DNA from: Branchiostoma floridae
Lineage: Eukaryota; Chordata; Leptocardii; Amphioxiformes; Branchiostomatidae
NCBI RefSeq assembly: GCF_000003815.2
Contig: NC_049980.1
Coordinates: 28,915,255-28,979,254 of the forward strand
Length of the DNA stretch: 64,000 nt
Direction: 5' to 3'
Below, one piece after another: positions 47,365 to 58,609 of the stretch; positions within the stretch are counted from its first letter, which is position 1; every line of letters begins with the position of its first letter. A model generated the notes under the pieces. The model saw only the letters and a program-made list of their open reading frames with translations. It ran no database searches and was not told the DNA's origin. A program made the translations under genes and the position numbers.

Positions 47365-47822
47365 TCCTTGGTGTTGAACACTATCAATATATGAGCAACT
47401 AAGTCTGTCCTTGGTGTTGAATACTATCAATACATGAGCAACTAAGTTTGTCCTTGGTGTTGAACACTATCAATACATGAGCAACTAAGTCTGTCCTTGG
47501 TGCTGAACACTATCAATACATGAGCAACTAAGTCTGTCTTTGGTGCTGAACACTATCAATACATGGGCAACTAAGTCTGTCCTTGGTGCTGAACACTATC
47601 AATACATGAGCAACTAAGTCTGTCTTTGGTGCTGAACACTATCAATACATGGGCAACTAAGTCTGTCCTTGGTGCTGAACACTATCAATACATGGGCAAC
47701 TAAGTCTGTCCTTGGTGCTGAACACTATCAATACATGGGCAACTAAGTCTGTCCTTGGTGCTGAACACTATCAATACATGGGCAACTAAGTCTGTCCTTG
47801 ATGTTGAACACTATCAATATGA
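47365..47822. repeat. 43-bp minisatellite, about 11 units (left part)
   Basis: GTGCTGAACACTATCAATAC, ATG(G/A)GCAACTAAGTCTGTCC; TGAACAC recurs every 43 bp (e.g. 47461, 47504). Confidence 0.9.
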
Positions 47823-48222
47823 CCTCCAAGCAGATCCATGCTGGCGTAATATAGTATCAAACCCACCGTAGGATCTGCATTCATTCGGCTTCACAAAAGG
47901 CTATTAACATCCAATTGTTGCCTGATCAAACTGTGTTTGCTGTGTAGGTGTTAATTGCCCTCCTTCATGTTTGGCGAGGATCTCCTACAGGGATGTGCGC
48001 GGGTCAATGAACTTGTCCCAATAAAGATATAAATTGCTCGTAAAATCATTAGCACCTCAAAAATTCGTGTAGCTGTTAATATAGCGCAGGGAGGGGCAGA
48101 GAAACCTTTATTCAATAGAAATGCTCCTCCCTGTTCGAGTGAAGGCAGATCTCCGGTGCCCGTTTGACTCCCTTTGACCGGCTTTTATACTATGTTATGG
48201 CACCGTAGGATCTGCTTCGAGA
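47823..48222. mobile_element. MITE inserted in the 43-bp minisatellite
   Basis: CCTCCAAGCAGATCC at the left and GGATCTGCTTCGAG at the right are inverted, with ATATAGTAT.AAA / TTT.ATACTATG inside. The minisatellite resumes on both sides. Confidence 0.75.
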
Positions 48223-48490
48223 TTATATCATTACACGAGCAACTAAATCTGTCCTTGGTGTTGAACACTATCAATACATGGGCAACTAAGTCTGTCCTTG
48301 GCGCTGAACACTATCAATACATGAGCAACTACCTCTGTCCTTGGTGCTGAACACTATCAATACATGAACAACTAAGTCTGTCCTTGGTGCTGAACACTAT
48401 CAATACATGAACAACTAAGTCTGTCCTTGGTGCTGAACACTATCAATACATGAATAACTAAGCCTGCCATTGGTGCTGAACACCATAGTA
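48223..48490. repeat. 43-bp minisatellite, about six units (right part)
   Basis: Same unit as 47365-47822. Confidence 0.88.
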
Positions 48491-48499
48491 AGTACGTCT

Positions 48500-49080
48500 G
48501 TTCATGGTGCAAGTACAAAATGGAGCAAGGATTTTGGGGACCATCCACTTCACATGGCGTGGGAGGAGAGACCAACCACTCCACAAGGGTAAGGTAAGGG
48601 AGGAACCATCCGTTTCACGAAGGATAGGTTGGGTAAGGGAGGGACACATGGGGTCAAAGCATCTGGGAAGGGGAACTTGCCATATAAATATGGATGTATG
48701 GTAAGTATGGGACCAACCATTTCAGATTAATTGTGTGAGAAAGGGGGGCGATCATTCTACCTGGGGGTAAGGGTCTAAGAAGAAAGGCTATCTGTTTCAT
48801 GTCGAGCAAAATGACTTTGGGAAGGGGGCGTCCATTTAACACGGGTAAAGAATATAGAAAAGGATCTGGGACGGGATCATCCATTTCACACGGGGTTATA
48901 TATATATATATATATATAATTAAGGATCTGGAAAATGGCCATGGGATAACATACTCTTGGAAAGGGGGCAAACATAGAAACAATGGTAGGAGAGGGGGAC
49001 CAACCACTTCACACATGGGATTAAGGGTATGGGAAGGGGCCATCCAATACACATGGGCGTAAGGGTCTAAAAAGGGGAAA
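48500..49080 (+). repeat. Degenerate GGACCATCCATTTCAC minisatellite
   Basis: Units of about 60 bp with ACCA(T/A)(C/T)C(A/G)(T/C)TTCAC, ATGGGGT and GGGTCTAAGAAG-type blocks. A short inverted counterpart lies at 56080-56290. Confidence 0.65.
48896..48918. repeat. (TA)n microsatellite
   Basis: About 11 TA units inside the preceding array. Confidence 0.8.
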
Positions 49081-49117
49081 GCCATAAAACAATTACAACA
49101 CAACTGATTTCAAACTG

Positions 49118-49123
49118 TTTATT
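49118..49123 (-). terminator. Polyadenylation signal AATAAA (unit M)
   Basis: Minus-strand AATAAACAGTTTGAAATC; lies past the first foldback, where unit M would end. Confidence 0.35.
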
Positions 49124-49689
49124 TTAAATCAATAGATGAATGCAAAGTGTACACATATGTACAATGTACAGAGCCACACAGTACAAAAATTGCTCTAGCA
49201 CTAAAGCTAAATAAATCGATCTAAAACATAACATCTACCCATTTACGTAAACAATTATCCTCACTCTAGAACACAATAGGCAACAGAGCCTAGAATCAGT
49301 AAATGTCGACATTGCCAGTACATAGTATAGTGGTATATTGGAGCCTTTGTACGTGAAGAATCATAGAAATCTTTTATGCAGTCTTAATGTTAAGGCTTTG
49401 AACTGATTGTTAGTTTTACAAAAAGATGTTGTATTAGTGTGTGTGTGTATGTATGGTGCGGTTAGTCTGTTAGTGTGCGTGTGTGTGCTAGTAGTGTGTG
49501 AGTGTTTGTGTAAGCGTCAGCCAAAGCCTTAGGTTGGGAAATTTCCAAATGACTGATTTAAAAGGCTACAAACAACCTCTACACAATAAACAGACAATGT
49601 TGACATCAATATTACTAACCTGTAGACCACTTATCATTATGTACAAAAATACAAGTTTAATTACATGTGTCTAACATCGTGATATACAT

Positions 49690-50075
49690 TATGGCTGTAC
49701 GATGGCACACTTTGCATTCTGTTTGGATTGATTCAGTTTCTGTGATTGTGTCGATACCGAGAAGCCTAGTGTTTCTAAAGTACCAAGTTCTTAAATAAGC
49801 TGTCTTTCTTTCTGGCCTGTGTCGTTCTCTTGGTTCGGGACCCAAGATAGCGACACAAAGCAGATTATGTAATGGTCCAGGTTCCCGACTACCACTGACC
49901 ACGACATGAAACAGAAATGACAACAGATAATGATTAACCAGGAAAGGTCCTGTTTTATAAAGAACAGAATTTACAGTAACTGGTTGAGTACGATAAGGGC
50001 CATTAACACAGCCACAGAAACCAAATCAGTCACACATCGGGCCTGTACAACACAGAAGCGGGCTGAAGTCCTGAG
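49690..50075. repeat. Foldback 1 (large imperfect palindrome)
   Basis: The left part (TTTCTGTGATTGTGTCG...) is the reverse complement, with mismatches, of the right part (...ACAGCCACAGAAACCAAATC). The centre contains TTGGTTCGGGACCCAAGA and AATGGTCCAGGTTCCCGAC, shared with the other two foldbacks. Arms about 190 bp. Confidence 0.6.
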
Positions 50076-51572
50076 TGCATCTTTCTGGACGTCACGGTGG
50101 AGAGGGCATCAGGCAGCCTCTAATCAGGATAAGTCCATACATTGCAGCTGCAGTTGATCCGGGCTTGATGGCACCAATAAGATACTGGAAGCTCCTGAGA
50201 GATGTCGCATTTCAAACTTGTTGTACCTGCAAGAAAATGAACAGCAAACGATTATGACGAGATAGACCAGCAATATTTTGCTGTTTGAAATCAAAACATT
50301 TTGAAATTTGGCCCAAGTTTGGCTTATGTTCTTGACAGGAGCAGAAATGGTGACAGAAAGCATACAGAAGAGGTCAAGAGAGTACCTCCTGTAATGACCA
50401 TGATGGCTGTGACGCAAAAATGTAACGTGAACTGGTACAATTATAGGTTATTATAATGATCTTATCTGATCAAAGTTGGTACAAACTGTTCAACATCAGT
50501 GACACACTGTATTTTCGGTGTAAGTTGTACAGGATACTCACAGTTGTGTCAACCCAGTCAACAGTCTTCTTGTTTGCTTCCTTCCTCCAATACTAGCGAA
50601 CAGGTTCCAAAGCAGGGCCAGGACGTATGCACGCATCAGCTGCCTCACAGATAAGCTGTTCACACCTACGTCCTAATTTTGAAAAGCAAAAGAAAACTCT
50701 ACTAAGCATTGTTCATGTTCAGGCATTGAACTTGTCAGCTAAAGATTGCTATCCTATTACTGCTTTCATACCCGGGTACCCATACAATACAGTACAGCAC
50801 AGCACCTTGTCATATGTCTCTGAAAGACTGTATGCCTCCTTGGCTCGGTGATGTACTGGATGTTGACCAGCACTTTCAGTGACAGGCGATTCACAGCTCG
50901 ATTCCCCAGCTCCTATCCTCTCTTACGGCGTGCAGGCGTTTCTAACAAATCGGTAAAAGAAACAGTCATACATGATTTGCCTCAACAAACACACAAGGTG
51001 CAGATAACAATATTTACGACCAATTTTTCCACTTCACAAACAGTAATACAAAGGTATTCATATACTTTAAAGTAATAGAAGATACTCTTCTACTGAGAGT
51101 CTATTTGTTTAGGTACCGAAATCGAAATTGATACTGTAAACTTAAACTTACCAACACCAATGAAAAAGTCATCCATGGACAAAGACTGTTGTCTTACAAT
51201 TGAAAACTGTGTTCTTTCACACAATACGGTACTATACCTTGTCATATTGGAAGACTGAATCCCCATTCGGTCACGTCCGGTACCTCCCTACGTCAGTCCT
51301 CGCCTCCCTTTCCACGTCCGGACATTTCTTCTTACGGTGCGATGATCCTCGGCAGAAAAGACAAGACGAAAATGAATTATTTTGGCTCAGGAATGTAGGA
51401 AATATACCTTACAAGTACAGAATGTTAACTTGGTTTGTGATTAAAATTTCCGTTCTAGGTTTATCGTGGAAAAAGTGGGATGAATTTATGTGTAGTAACG
51501 ATTGAGTGTGCTTTGATGAAATCCCAAGTAATGTTGACGTTTGTTTCGGTTTAAATTTCGAGAAGCTATATA

Positions 51573-51992
51573 TGACTGCTTCAGTCTGTTTCTGTGGTAT
51601 ACAAGCCCGATGAATGGCTGATTCGGTTTCTGTGACTGTGTCTACGCCGAGAAGTCGACTATTCTACAGGAATTAACTACTAATATAAAATAGGTTCTTC
51701 AATCACCTGTCGTCCTTTCTGGCCTGTGTTGTTCTCTTGGTTCGGGACCCAAGAGAGCGACACAAAGCAGATTATGTAATGGTCCAGGTTCCCGACAACC
51801 ACTGACCATGACATAAAACAGAAATTACAACAGATGGTGAACCAGGGAAGACCCTGTTTTGTAAAGCACAGAATTTACGTACAATAACTGACCGAATACA
51901 ATCCGGTCATCAACAGTCACAGAAACCAACAGAAATAAAAATCAGCCACACACCAGGCATGTACACAATAAAAACGGAGTCAAGCCTTGACT
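51573..51992. repeat. Foldback 2
   Basis: Same family as foldback 1. The block from 51716 to 51805 (TGGCCTGTGTTGTTCTCTTG...) is nearly identical to 49815-49905. Arms pair TCGGTTTCTGTGACTGTG with a CAGTCACAGAAACC segment near 51918. Confidence 0.6.
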
Positions 51993-52344
51993 GCAAAAAG
52001 AGCCTCCGTTTACAAAATGCACATCCGAATATCTACCAGAAACATCCCTTGGTATGTCAACAAAACACACTCAATTCATTTACTTTCTATCGTGCCTATG
52101 ACAAGTTATTCCCAGTCCATATCTGCAAGATGTTACCATTTTAACCCCTTAAGACACATAAGCACTTAACTTGAACCTTGTAGCTGCAGTTGATCCGGAA
52201 ATGATGGCACCAATAAGCTCCTAGAAGCAAAAAAAGGGAATAAGGTAGAGGCAGAATAACGTCTTATTTTGGTAATGAATTCACAAGGATGCCCCACATG
52301 TAAATTTTTGCATTCTCGGACGGGCACAAAAGACTTGAACGTTA

Positions 52345-52372
52345 TTTCTTCTTCTTCTTCTTCTTCTTCTTC
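52345..52372. repeat. (CTT)n microsatellite
   Basis: Nine TTC units. Confidence 0.85.
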
Positions 52373-52521
52373 AGTGCCTTCAATCTTAGAGAAGATTATT
52401 ATGGCACTTTTTTATTTATTGAACTACTGATAACCTGTACAAGACGTATAAACACATAAAAGCGCAGACTAACCTGTTGTCTCAAGCGGCCGCGATGTTG
52501 TTCTGTGTGCTGCGAGCTGAG

Positions 52522-52801
52522 TCCGTCACCTGGCGCTGGCAGACGAGTGGCGGGGTTTCATGCAAATAAGAACAGGGGCAGGTCTTCGATTCGCTCAGTC
52601 TGCATGATAGCATAATATAATAATTCCTTGACCAATCACAGACCAGTAATCTTTTTTACCTGTGTCCGTCACCTTAGACGCGCTAGCAGACGATTGCCGG
52701 GGTTTCACGCAGATAAAAACAGGGGCAAGTCTTCGATTCGCCCAGTCTACAAAATGTATTTAATTTCTTGACCAATCACAGACCAGTAATCTTTTTCACC
52801 T
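52522..52801. promoter_or_regulatory. Duplicated CCAAT-box region between the divergent units
   Basis: Two 140-bp direct repeats (52522-52661 and 52662-52801). Each contains GTCCGTCACC, a GGGGTTTCA segment, AACAGGGGCA followed by TCTTCGATTCGC, and TTGACCAATCACAGACCAG with a CCAAT box at 52632 and 52772. Position between units M and P suggests a bidirectional promoter; this is inference. Confidence 0.4.
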
Positions 52802-52974
52802 GTGTTGGGCACGCGTTTGTTAGCTTTTCCAAGCCACGGCATTGTCATTCGACTCTTGAATCATACGAGACAGACGACAAGCCCTGCTTATCTATGTAGG
52901 TGGACTTTATTAATTCATTGCTGTTTATCAGAGGTGCCCGGTTCTAATTGTGCGCCACTTTTCCACTTACCGTT

Positions 52975-53018
52975 GGCTAGCCCAAGGAGGTTAAAGAAAG
53001 TAACCTCCTTGGCTAGCC
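52975..53018. repeat. Near-perfect hairpin GGCTAGCC(C)AAGGAGGTTA
   Basis: Stem of 18 bp with one bulged C, loop AAGAAAG. A second hairpin with stem CAAGGAGGTT lies at 19335-19364. Confidence 0.6.
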
Positions 53019-54157
53019 GTTGAAACTTTTTGCGTTTGTTGCAGTGGTGGCGAGACAGTTGATGCGAGCCCGTCTCTTCTATCGGAATCGCACCGTATGG
53101 AAAAATATCTACCGGTACTTCACGACACGTTCCGGGAGTCGTCGGGAGAATCTTCGGGTTCATCTTTGAGGACCTCCGTGGTGCTCAAAACAGCAGACTG
53201 ACGTCTAGGTCTTTCCCATGCATATGACAAGGTAAAGAAGCTGTGTTGGCTTTTCATTTGACGTTATCTGCGCCATGTTGAATTACAGCGTAAGTGATTA
53301 CACGAAGGTGCTTAATTCAATTACCCGCCAATATGGTCATCGGAGGATTCAAAATCATAATTAGACAAAGTATGATGTCATTAAAAAGCCTGTATTCATG
53401 AGGAAAAATGCTAGTAATATGTCGTCATCATCAGATATTTATTTGTAGGACAACAGTCTTTGTCAAAGCAACACATTCATTATTAGTTTCAATTTCTGTA
53501 TAGGAACTCTGACAGCAGAAGTCGTGACTGCAGAATCAGTGCACAGTATTGAAGCACGGTTGGACCTGTGCTGGGGGAGGAAGGAGTACTGCGTGTGACA
53601 GGAGGGTGACACGACAGGCAGCAAAGCCTAATTCACCAAGGAATCCTGCACGATATCCCCCACAAGGTAAATATTGACATTAGTAGTACTATTAGAGTTT
53701 CTAATGTTGTGTATCACATTCAACCAATGGACAGTCGTTGAGCCTTTGTTGGTTGTTGCAGCCGTGGTGAATCAGCTGATGAATGTATGTTTCTTTTACC
53801 GAAATCACAGCAAAATTCATGTCTGGACGAGAGGAGCTGGATAAGGGAGGTGCCACGCAGCAGCGTCACTGAAGGTGTTCCTCGACATCAGTGCATGACC
53901 AATCCAAGGAGGCACCAGGCCCAACACGTAAGGTGTTCTTCTGAATTCAGAGTAAAGAGGTTTTGGGACAACACATGCAGACCTTCATTACAAATGCAAT
54001 ATTCTATTACGTAACTCTGCATGACTTCGGTTACCATTTCCACTCCTGTTGGGGCATAAAGACGTCCCTGTGACCCTTTTAATTGTTTTGGTTACATAAA
54101 ATGAAAATAACGTTAGTCTGCCTTGTCCTAATTGACTGTTAATTTCACGTCCTTGCA

Positions 54158-54313
54158 GTGGGAAGACGTAGGGAAGGAGACATCACTCAGCATCTTCCAG
54201 GATCAACTACAGCTGAAATGGTGGGACTGATCCCGGTGAGAGGTTGCCATCTCCACAGCCAGAAAGGCCGGTGCTCGTGTGTACGCCATACCAGAGGATC
54301 TGGAACTGTTAAG
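54158..54313 (+). repeat. Inverted duplicate of 27954-28109
   Basis: Begins at acceptor CCTTGCAG and ends at GGAACTGTTAAG. Mismatches are scattered equally over the coding-like and following parts, which suggests a recent copy rather than selection on the protein. Confidence 0.8.
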
Positions 54314-54573
54314 TTCGTACATGTCTTGTAAGGGGTTTGATTGTTTAAAACGGAACCATCTTACAGAAATGGGCTGGGATTGGCATGATAGGAAGTAAAT
54401 GATCTGTGATGTTATATTCATAACTTTGCTGATATTAAGATTCCCTTTGTCTACCTGAGACATTGTCGGCAGGGCTGATCACAATCTCTTGGTTGGTGGC
54501 AAGGTGTTTGAGTGTGTTTTGTTGACACCCTGAGTGATGTTGTTGGCAGGTGTGGTTAGGGCATTTTGTGAGT

Positions 54574-55082
54574 GGGGGCTTCTTTTACACACGGGACTTC
54601 AGCCCGTTTCTGTGGTGTACTGGCCTGGTGTGTGGCTGGTTTGGCTTCCGTGACTGTGTTGATGGCTGAAATTGTGTTCGGAGTTACTGCGAAGTTCAGT
54701 CCTTTAGAAAGCAGGGATTTGCTGGATCTGTTGGTTTATGACGACTTGGGTTCTTCTACCACCTGTTGTCTTTTCTGCCTTGTGTGATGGTCTAGGGCCG
54801 GGAACCTACTAGTAGACCATTACATAAGATGCTCTGTGTCGTAATCTTGGCTCCCGAACCAAGACGACGACACGGGGCCAGAAAGGAAGACAGGTGGTTG
54901 AAGAGTGCAAGTTGTTGTGAGCTGACAGAACTGGGAGGTCTCGGTTCTCTGAAGGGCAGAGCTCTTCAGTACCTTCGAATGCAGTCTCGGCCATGGACAT
55001 GGTCACAGAAACCGAATCGGCCATACATCGGGCCTGAATACCGCAGGAATAGGCTGAAGCGCTGTGTGTAGAAGTAGCCACT
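54574..55082. repeat. Foldback 3 (about 240-bp arms)
   Basis: Left arm (GGGACTTCAGCCCGTTTCTG...) and right arm are imperfect reverse complements around a centre near 54800-54830 (GGGAACCTACTAG). Shares ACCATTACATAA and the TTGG(T/C)TC(G/C)GGA motif with foldbacks 1 and 2. Follows the terminal exon module of unit P. Confidence 0.65.
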
Positions 55083-55856
55083 GCTCTCAGAATGTCCTAC
55101 CCCCTACCAGCAGCATTACTCGGGGTGTCATCAAAATGTGCTCAACTCCTTGCCACCTATCAAGAGATCATGATTCTCTCTGCTGATAATGCTTCAGGTA
55201 GACAGAGGGGATGGGAAATTTCTAGGTTGAACCTAGAACCGAAACTAGAGTCACAAATCAAGTTACTTCCTGTCATGCCCCCAGCAGTCTGTAGATGTTC
55301 TTGTTTTCACAGAATACAAAGTGTACAATTTTATAGTCATCAATGTCCTCTGGAGTCTATTTGGCGTACTGTAATAAGCACCAGTACCTCTGAGCAAGTT
55401 ACATTGATTTGTTTTTCTCTATCAGCACAAATAAAAACTACTAGTAGTCTTTTCTCGTCTTCCTGAGTTAGGGACTGTTGGTTTTACAGTGTCAAACATT
55501 GTACGTACTGTGTTCTGATGGCGTCTGGGTTTGACTGTAGCCAGTAGTCGGTGTTTAAAAAATGCTATACATAGTACGTATTGATGTATTTCTTGTCTTG
55601 CATTCTTTCCATGTATTTCTTCGATTAAGACCTTTTGTTCTCACTTTATATTTCGTGTATTTTGTGGACTTTCTTGTACAATACTAGTAACCTTGTCCGC
55701 ATTGTCATAGAAAGTCATCTTGTCCAAGAACACTAAGATCAAAAGATTTTTTTTCGTTTGTGTACTTAGTAATCTATTTCGTTTAAAAATGTCAAGTACA
55801 ACCTGACCAACATATTGTACTCTTTGTTTCCCCGAATGTATCAAGAAATGTTATTG

Positions 55857-55862
55857 AATAAA
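55857..55862 (+). terminator. Polyadenylation signal AATAAA (unit P)
   Basis: AATAAA in ...TTATTGAATAAACGG followed by TGTTG-rich sequence 15-25 bp later, a typical polyA context on the plus strand. Confidence 0.4.
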
Positions 55863-55913
55863 CGGTTTAAAACAAGGTGTTGTTTCAATTTCTCTATTCC
55901 AACAACCTCAACC

Positions 55914-56062
55914 TTAAAGGGGCATTCCACTGCAGAAGGGAGTGTTATATTGTAATAGATAATGTATCAACATAACAAGACGTGTTTTTCTTAGCGCCCC
56001 TGAAATTAGCTTTATATCTATCGGAAAATAACAATCCCGTCTGGAGTGGAATGTCCCTTTAA
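55914..56062. mobile_element. 149-bp MITE with TTAA borders
   Basis: TTAAAGGGGCATTCCACTGC and the inverted right end TTAAAGGGACATTCCACTCC; TTAA at both borders (piggyBac-like or Kolobok-like target). Confidence 0.85.
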
Positions 56063-56079
56063 GTGAAGTGATACCTACC

Positions 56080-56290
56080 TCCACCCACACCCTCCAACTG
56101 CCGACAATGGATGGTCCCTCTCTCCCACATCCTGAAGTTTGTGAAATGGATGGTTCATTGGACTCCCTTCCTTACCAGAACCTGAAGACCATCAAATGAA
56201 TGTACCATCTCCCTTTCCCAACATGTAAATCTTGTCCCTCCCTTCCTGGTCCCTCACCTCCATATGAAATGGACGGTCCCTATGTGTTGG
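56080..56290 (-). repeat. Inverted counterpart of the GGACCATCCATTTCAC minisatellite
   Basis: GTGAAATGGATGGTTC, AATGGATGGTCCC and GAAATGGACGGTCCC. Confidence 0.55.
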
Positions 56291-56799
56291 AGGGAATAAA
56301 TTGGAAATTTTAAATTTTCACAAAATGTACGCCCAATGACGCAAGATCACCGATGTTCCTTAATAATGTGCAAACCTGCCATGTTATGACTTCAGTCTGT
56401 TTACTGGTTAATGCAATTTAAGCAGGCATAGTCGACATTGAATTACATCCATGCACAGAAAGTGTGAGGCGACTAAGATAAAGAAGACAGGAAACAATTT
56501 CTCATGTACACAGTCTTTTTAATAAACCTTCTTTTAAAACAACAAAATGTACAGCACGGGTATATTCTACTCTATGCTGTTCCAAAAACATACAAATATT
56601 GGTCGTTCGGTGTAACATAACTAGCTGCTGCCGCGCCGCGTGCCTGCGAAGCTGGTGTGTTACCCCAAACGGCGGTTATACCGGCTATAAAGATACAGAC
56701 AGAAATATCAATACTTAACATTACATTAGTCATTCAGGGAAAGGATAGGTAATTTAGATGCAGGTAGCCCCTTTCAGGGCTGTAGGGGCAGTGGGTTGT

Positions 56800-56960
56800 G
56801 TTATCCACTGTGTCTCGGGCAGGATATTGGAAGGCGGAGCCCATCCCTGTCCTTCCATCACCTTCACCTCCCCAACCGAAGTCGGGTACCCATTTGTGCA
56901 CCTCGTGGAGTGAGGAAAGTCCTGTCAAGTGCATTTCCCAAGGACACAACATTGGTGGCA
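56800..56960 (-). mobile_element. SINE body fragment, minus strand
   Basis: Read on the minus strand: TTGTGTCCTTGGGAAATGC, GACAGGACTTTCCTCACTCC and GGTACCCGACTTCGG, the body of the 3406 SINE family. Confidence 0.55.
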
Positions 56961-56981
56961 TGTCAGGGAATTTAAAGCCAG

Positions 56982-57206
56982 TAACAATAGTTCACCTTTA
57001 TCCGCAGGGTAACCTATATTCATTGTGTTTACCAACACAGCATTAAGTGATATCAACTGGACCGATGATGGTTTCAACTAGTAATATGTTCAGAATATTG
57101 TAGTTTGAAACTACCGTCCGTCGACTTCATACCCCTAAGTACCCATTTCTGAAAGCAACGGATATAGGTTACTCCGCAGATATTGGATTAAGGTGAACTT
57201 GCGTTA
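56982..57206. mobile_element. MITE, same family, copy 3
   Basis: 225 bp; TAACAATAGTTCACCTTTAT and GGTGAACTTGCGTTA ends, ATCGACTTCATACCC-like interior; more diverged. Confidence 0.75.
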
Positions 57207-57209
57207 CCC

Positions 57210-57955
57210 CTTTATTGGTTGTGGCACAAACACGTTACCCCAACATGAAGCCTTAGTTACTGTTGGCTAGTTCCAATAGTTAGTTCACATATTCATTGGC
57301 AAAAAAGAATTCTTACAGTCTGAAAGACCAGAATCAATCAATTGAATTACATTGAAGATGCATGCCATCACAAGCATAGTCAGAAATAAAAAGCTTTTCA
57401 AGTCGTAGCTTAAAAACATTAAATTTGTCAACTTAGTCATTTCTTTCATCTTATAAGATCATTATGATGCAATTGGTATGTGCAAGTTTCCTCAAATTTA
57501 TGCAGAATTTACTACCACTAGAAGTAAGAACGGTATTATAGTAACTGGCCATACTTATTTCCACATTTAACAACAAGCTTTGATAGCTGGCGTGTATAAT
57601 TTCCTGATTAATTCCTAGCTTTGCTATGATGGAATATTCACATTAACTATGCAAATGTGTTCCTATTTTGCATAATTAGTATTTCATTTTGTACAACATT
57701 GTCTAAGGTACCAACAATATTACCAAAAATAATTAAAATCTGTTGTTCCCTTCTTGAGTTATGAAAAAGTCCTTTTTAGCAACAAATTTCTACCCATTTT
57801 GAACTACATGGTACGGTCCGCCTGTCTGGAAAGGTCAAGGAGTCTGACCCATGGGCCTTAGGAACGTGTCAACTGTGCTGTACAGCTGCTAGGGGTGGAA
57901 TCAACCAAACCAGGCTAGGGGGTTGTAATGCTTCAGAAGTTTTTGACAAAAATGC
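57210..57955. other. No gene seen
   Basis: AT-rich DNA leading into the R repeats; GCTAGGGGG blocks begin at 57888. Confidence 0.45.
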
Positions 57956-58079
57956 CCCTGCTATCCCTAAACTAGCCGCTAGGGGGCCCAAACGTATGTC
58001 ACTAACTCCTGAGCACAAGAGCTATCACACCCAAGAAGGTGAGAAAACACACCCGGAAGTTGCGCTGCAGTACCAAGGG

Positions 58080-58329
58080 AAGCCGCTAGGGGGCCCAAAC
58101 TCGCAGCAATCAGTCTCTGCCCCAAGGGCTCTCTACCGCTCAAAAATCACAACCGCAGCATGTCCGGAACGCAAGATATCAAACATGGAGGTTCCGCTGC
58201 AGTACCTTAGCAAGCCGCTAGGGGGTCCATTATCAAACTCCCCCTTCGTTTTCCAGACCCCTACCCACCCACCAAATATCAGTTGCATCCATCGAAGTCT
58301 TCTCGAGTTATGCTGTTCACAGACAGAAG
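58080..58329 (+). repeat. Dispersed repeat R, tandem copy 5
   Basis: AAGCCGCTAGGGGGCCCAAA, CCGCAGCATGTCCGGAACG, CTGCAGTACCTTAGCAAGCC and CTCGAGTTATGCTGTTCAC. Duplicated 283 bp downstream. Confidence 0.8.
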
Positions 58330-58361
58330 TTTGAAAGTAAACTGGTGCCTGCACTTCCAGG

Positions 58362-58609
58362 AAAGCCGCTAGGGGGCCCAAACTCGCAGCAATCACTCTC
58401 TGCCCCGAGGGCTCTCTACCGCTCAAAAATCATGACCGCCGCATGTCCAGAACGCAAGATATCAAACATGGAGGTTCCGCTGCAGTACCTTAGCAAGCCG
58501 CTAGGGGGCCCATTATCAAACTCCCCCTTCGTTTTCCAGACCCCTACCCACCCACCAAATATCAGCTGCATCCATCGAAGTCTTCTCGAGTTATGCTGTT
58601 CACAGACAG
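58362..58609 (+). repeat. Dispersed repeat R, tandem copy 6
   Basis: Near-identical to 58080-58329, offset 283 bp. Confidence 0.8.

Larger units (their letters stand above)
49118..52540 (-). other. Putative minus-strand transcription unit M of the inverted module family
   Basis: Exon-like modules with splice signals lie between a CCAAT-containing region (52522-52801) and a minus-strand AATAAA at 49118-49123. Modules include a donor near 52474 (CAACAG|GTTAGT), 52168-52209 (reads ELIGAIISGSTAAT), around 51240-51350 and 50810-50945 (both ending ...ATGACAAG|GT), 50525-50650 (reads RQLMRAYVLALLWNLFAS, then GGRKQTRRLL) and 50100-50227 (reads YNKFEMRHLSGASS..., ending DQLQLQCMDLS-stop). Two foldbacks (49690-50075, 51573-51992) lie within it. 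Stops and frame shifts mean it may be non-coding or decayed. No known family recognised. Confidence 0.35.
53014..55880 (+). other. Putative plus-strand transcription unit P of the inverted module family
   Basis: Plus-strand counterpart of unit M. 53030-53166 reads FVAVVARQLMRARLFYRNRT and continues to a stop. 53502-53666 is exon-like (acceptor TGTATAG, donor ACAAG|GTAAAT). 53755-53928 reads VVAAVVNQLMNVCFFYRN in one frame and ERSWIREVPRSS...NPRRHQAQH in another, with donor ACAC|GTAAGG. 54159-54231 reads WEDVGKETSLSIFQDQLQL plus KWWD-stop after acceptor CCTTGCAG. A 0.5-kb foldback and an AATAAA at 55857 follow. The frames do not join into one clean protein by eye, so a decayed gene or lncRNA is as likely as a coding gene. 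Confidence 0.35.

Noticed and set aside
47365-48490. CRISPR-like regular repeat
   Set aside because: Eukaryotic 43-bp tandem repeat without spacers.
48654-49103. 149-codon minus-strand frame
   Set aside because: Lies over a minisatellite and a TA microsatellite; repeated units explain the frame.
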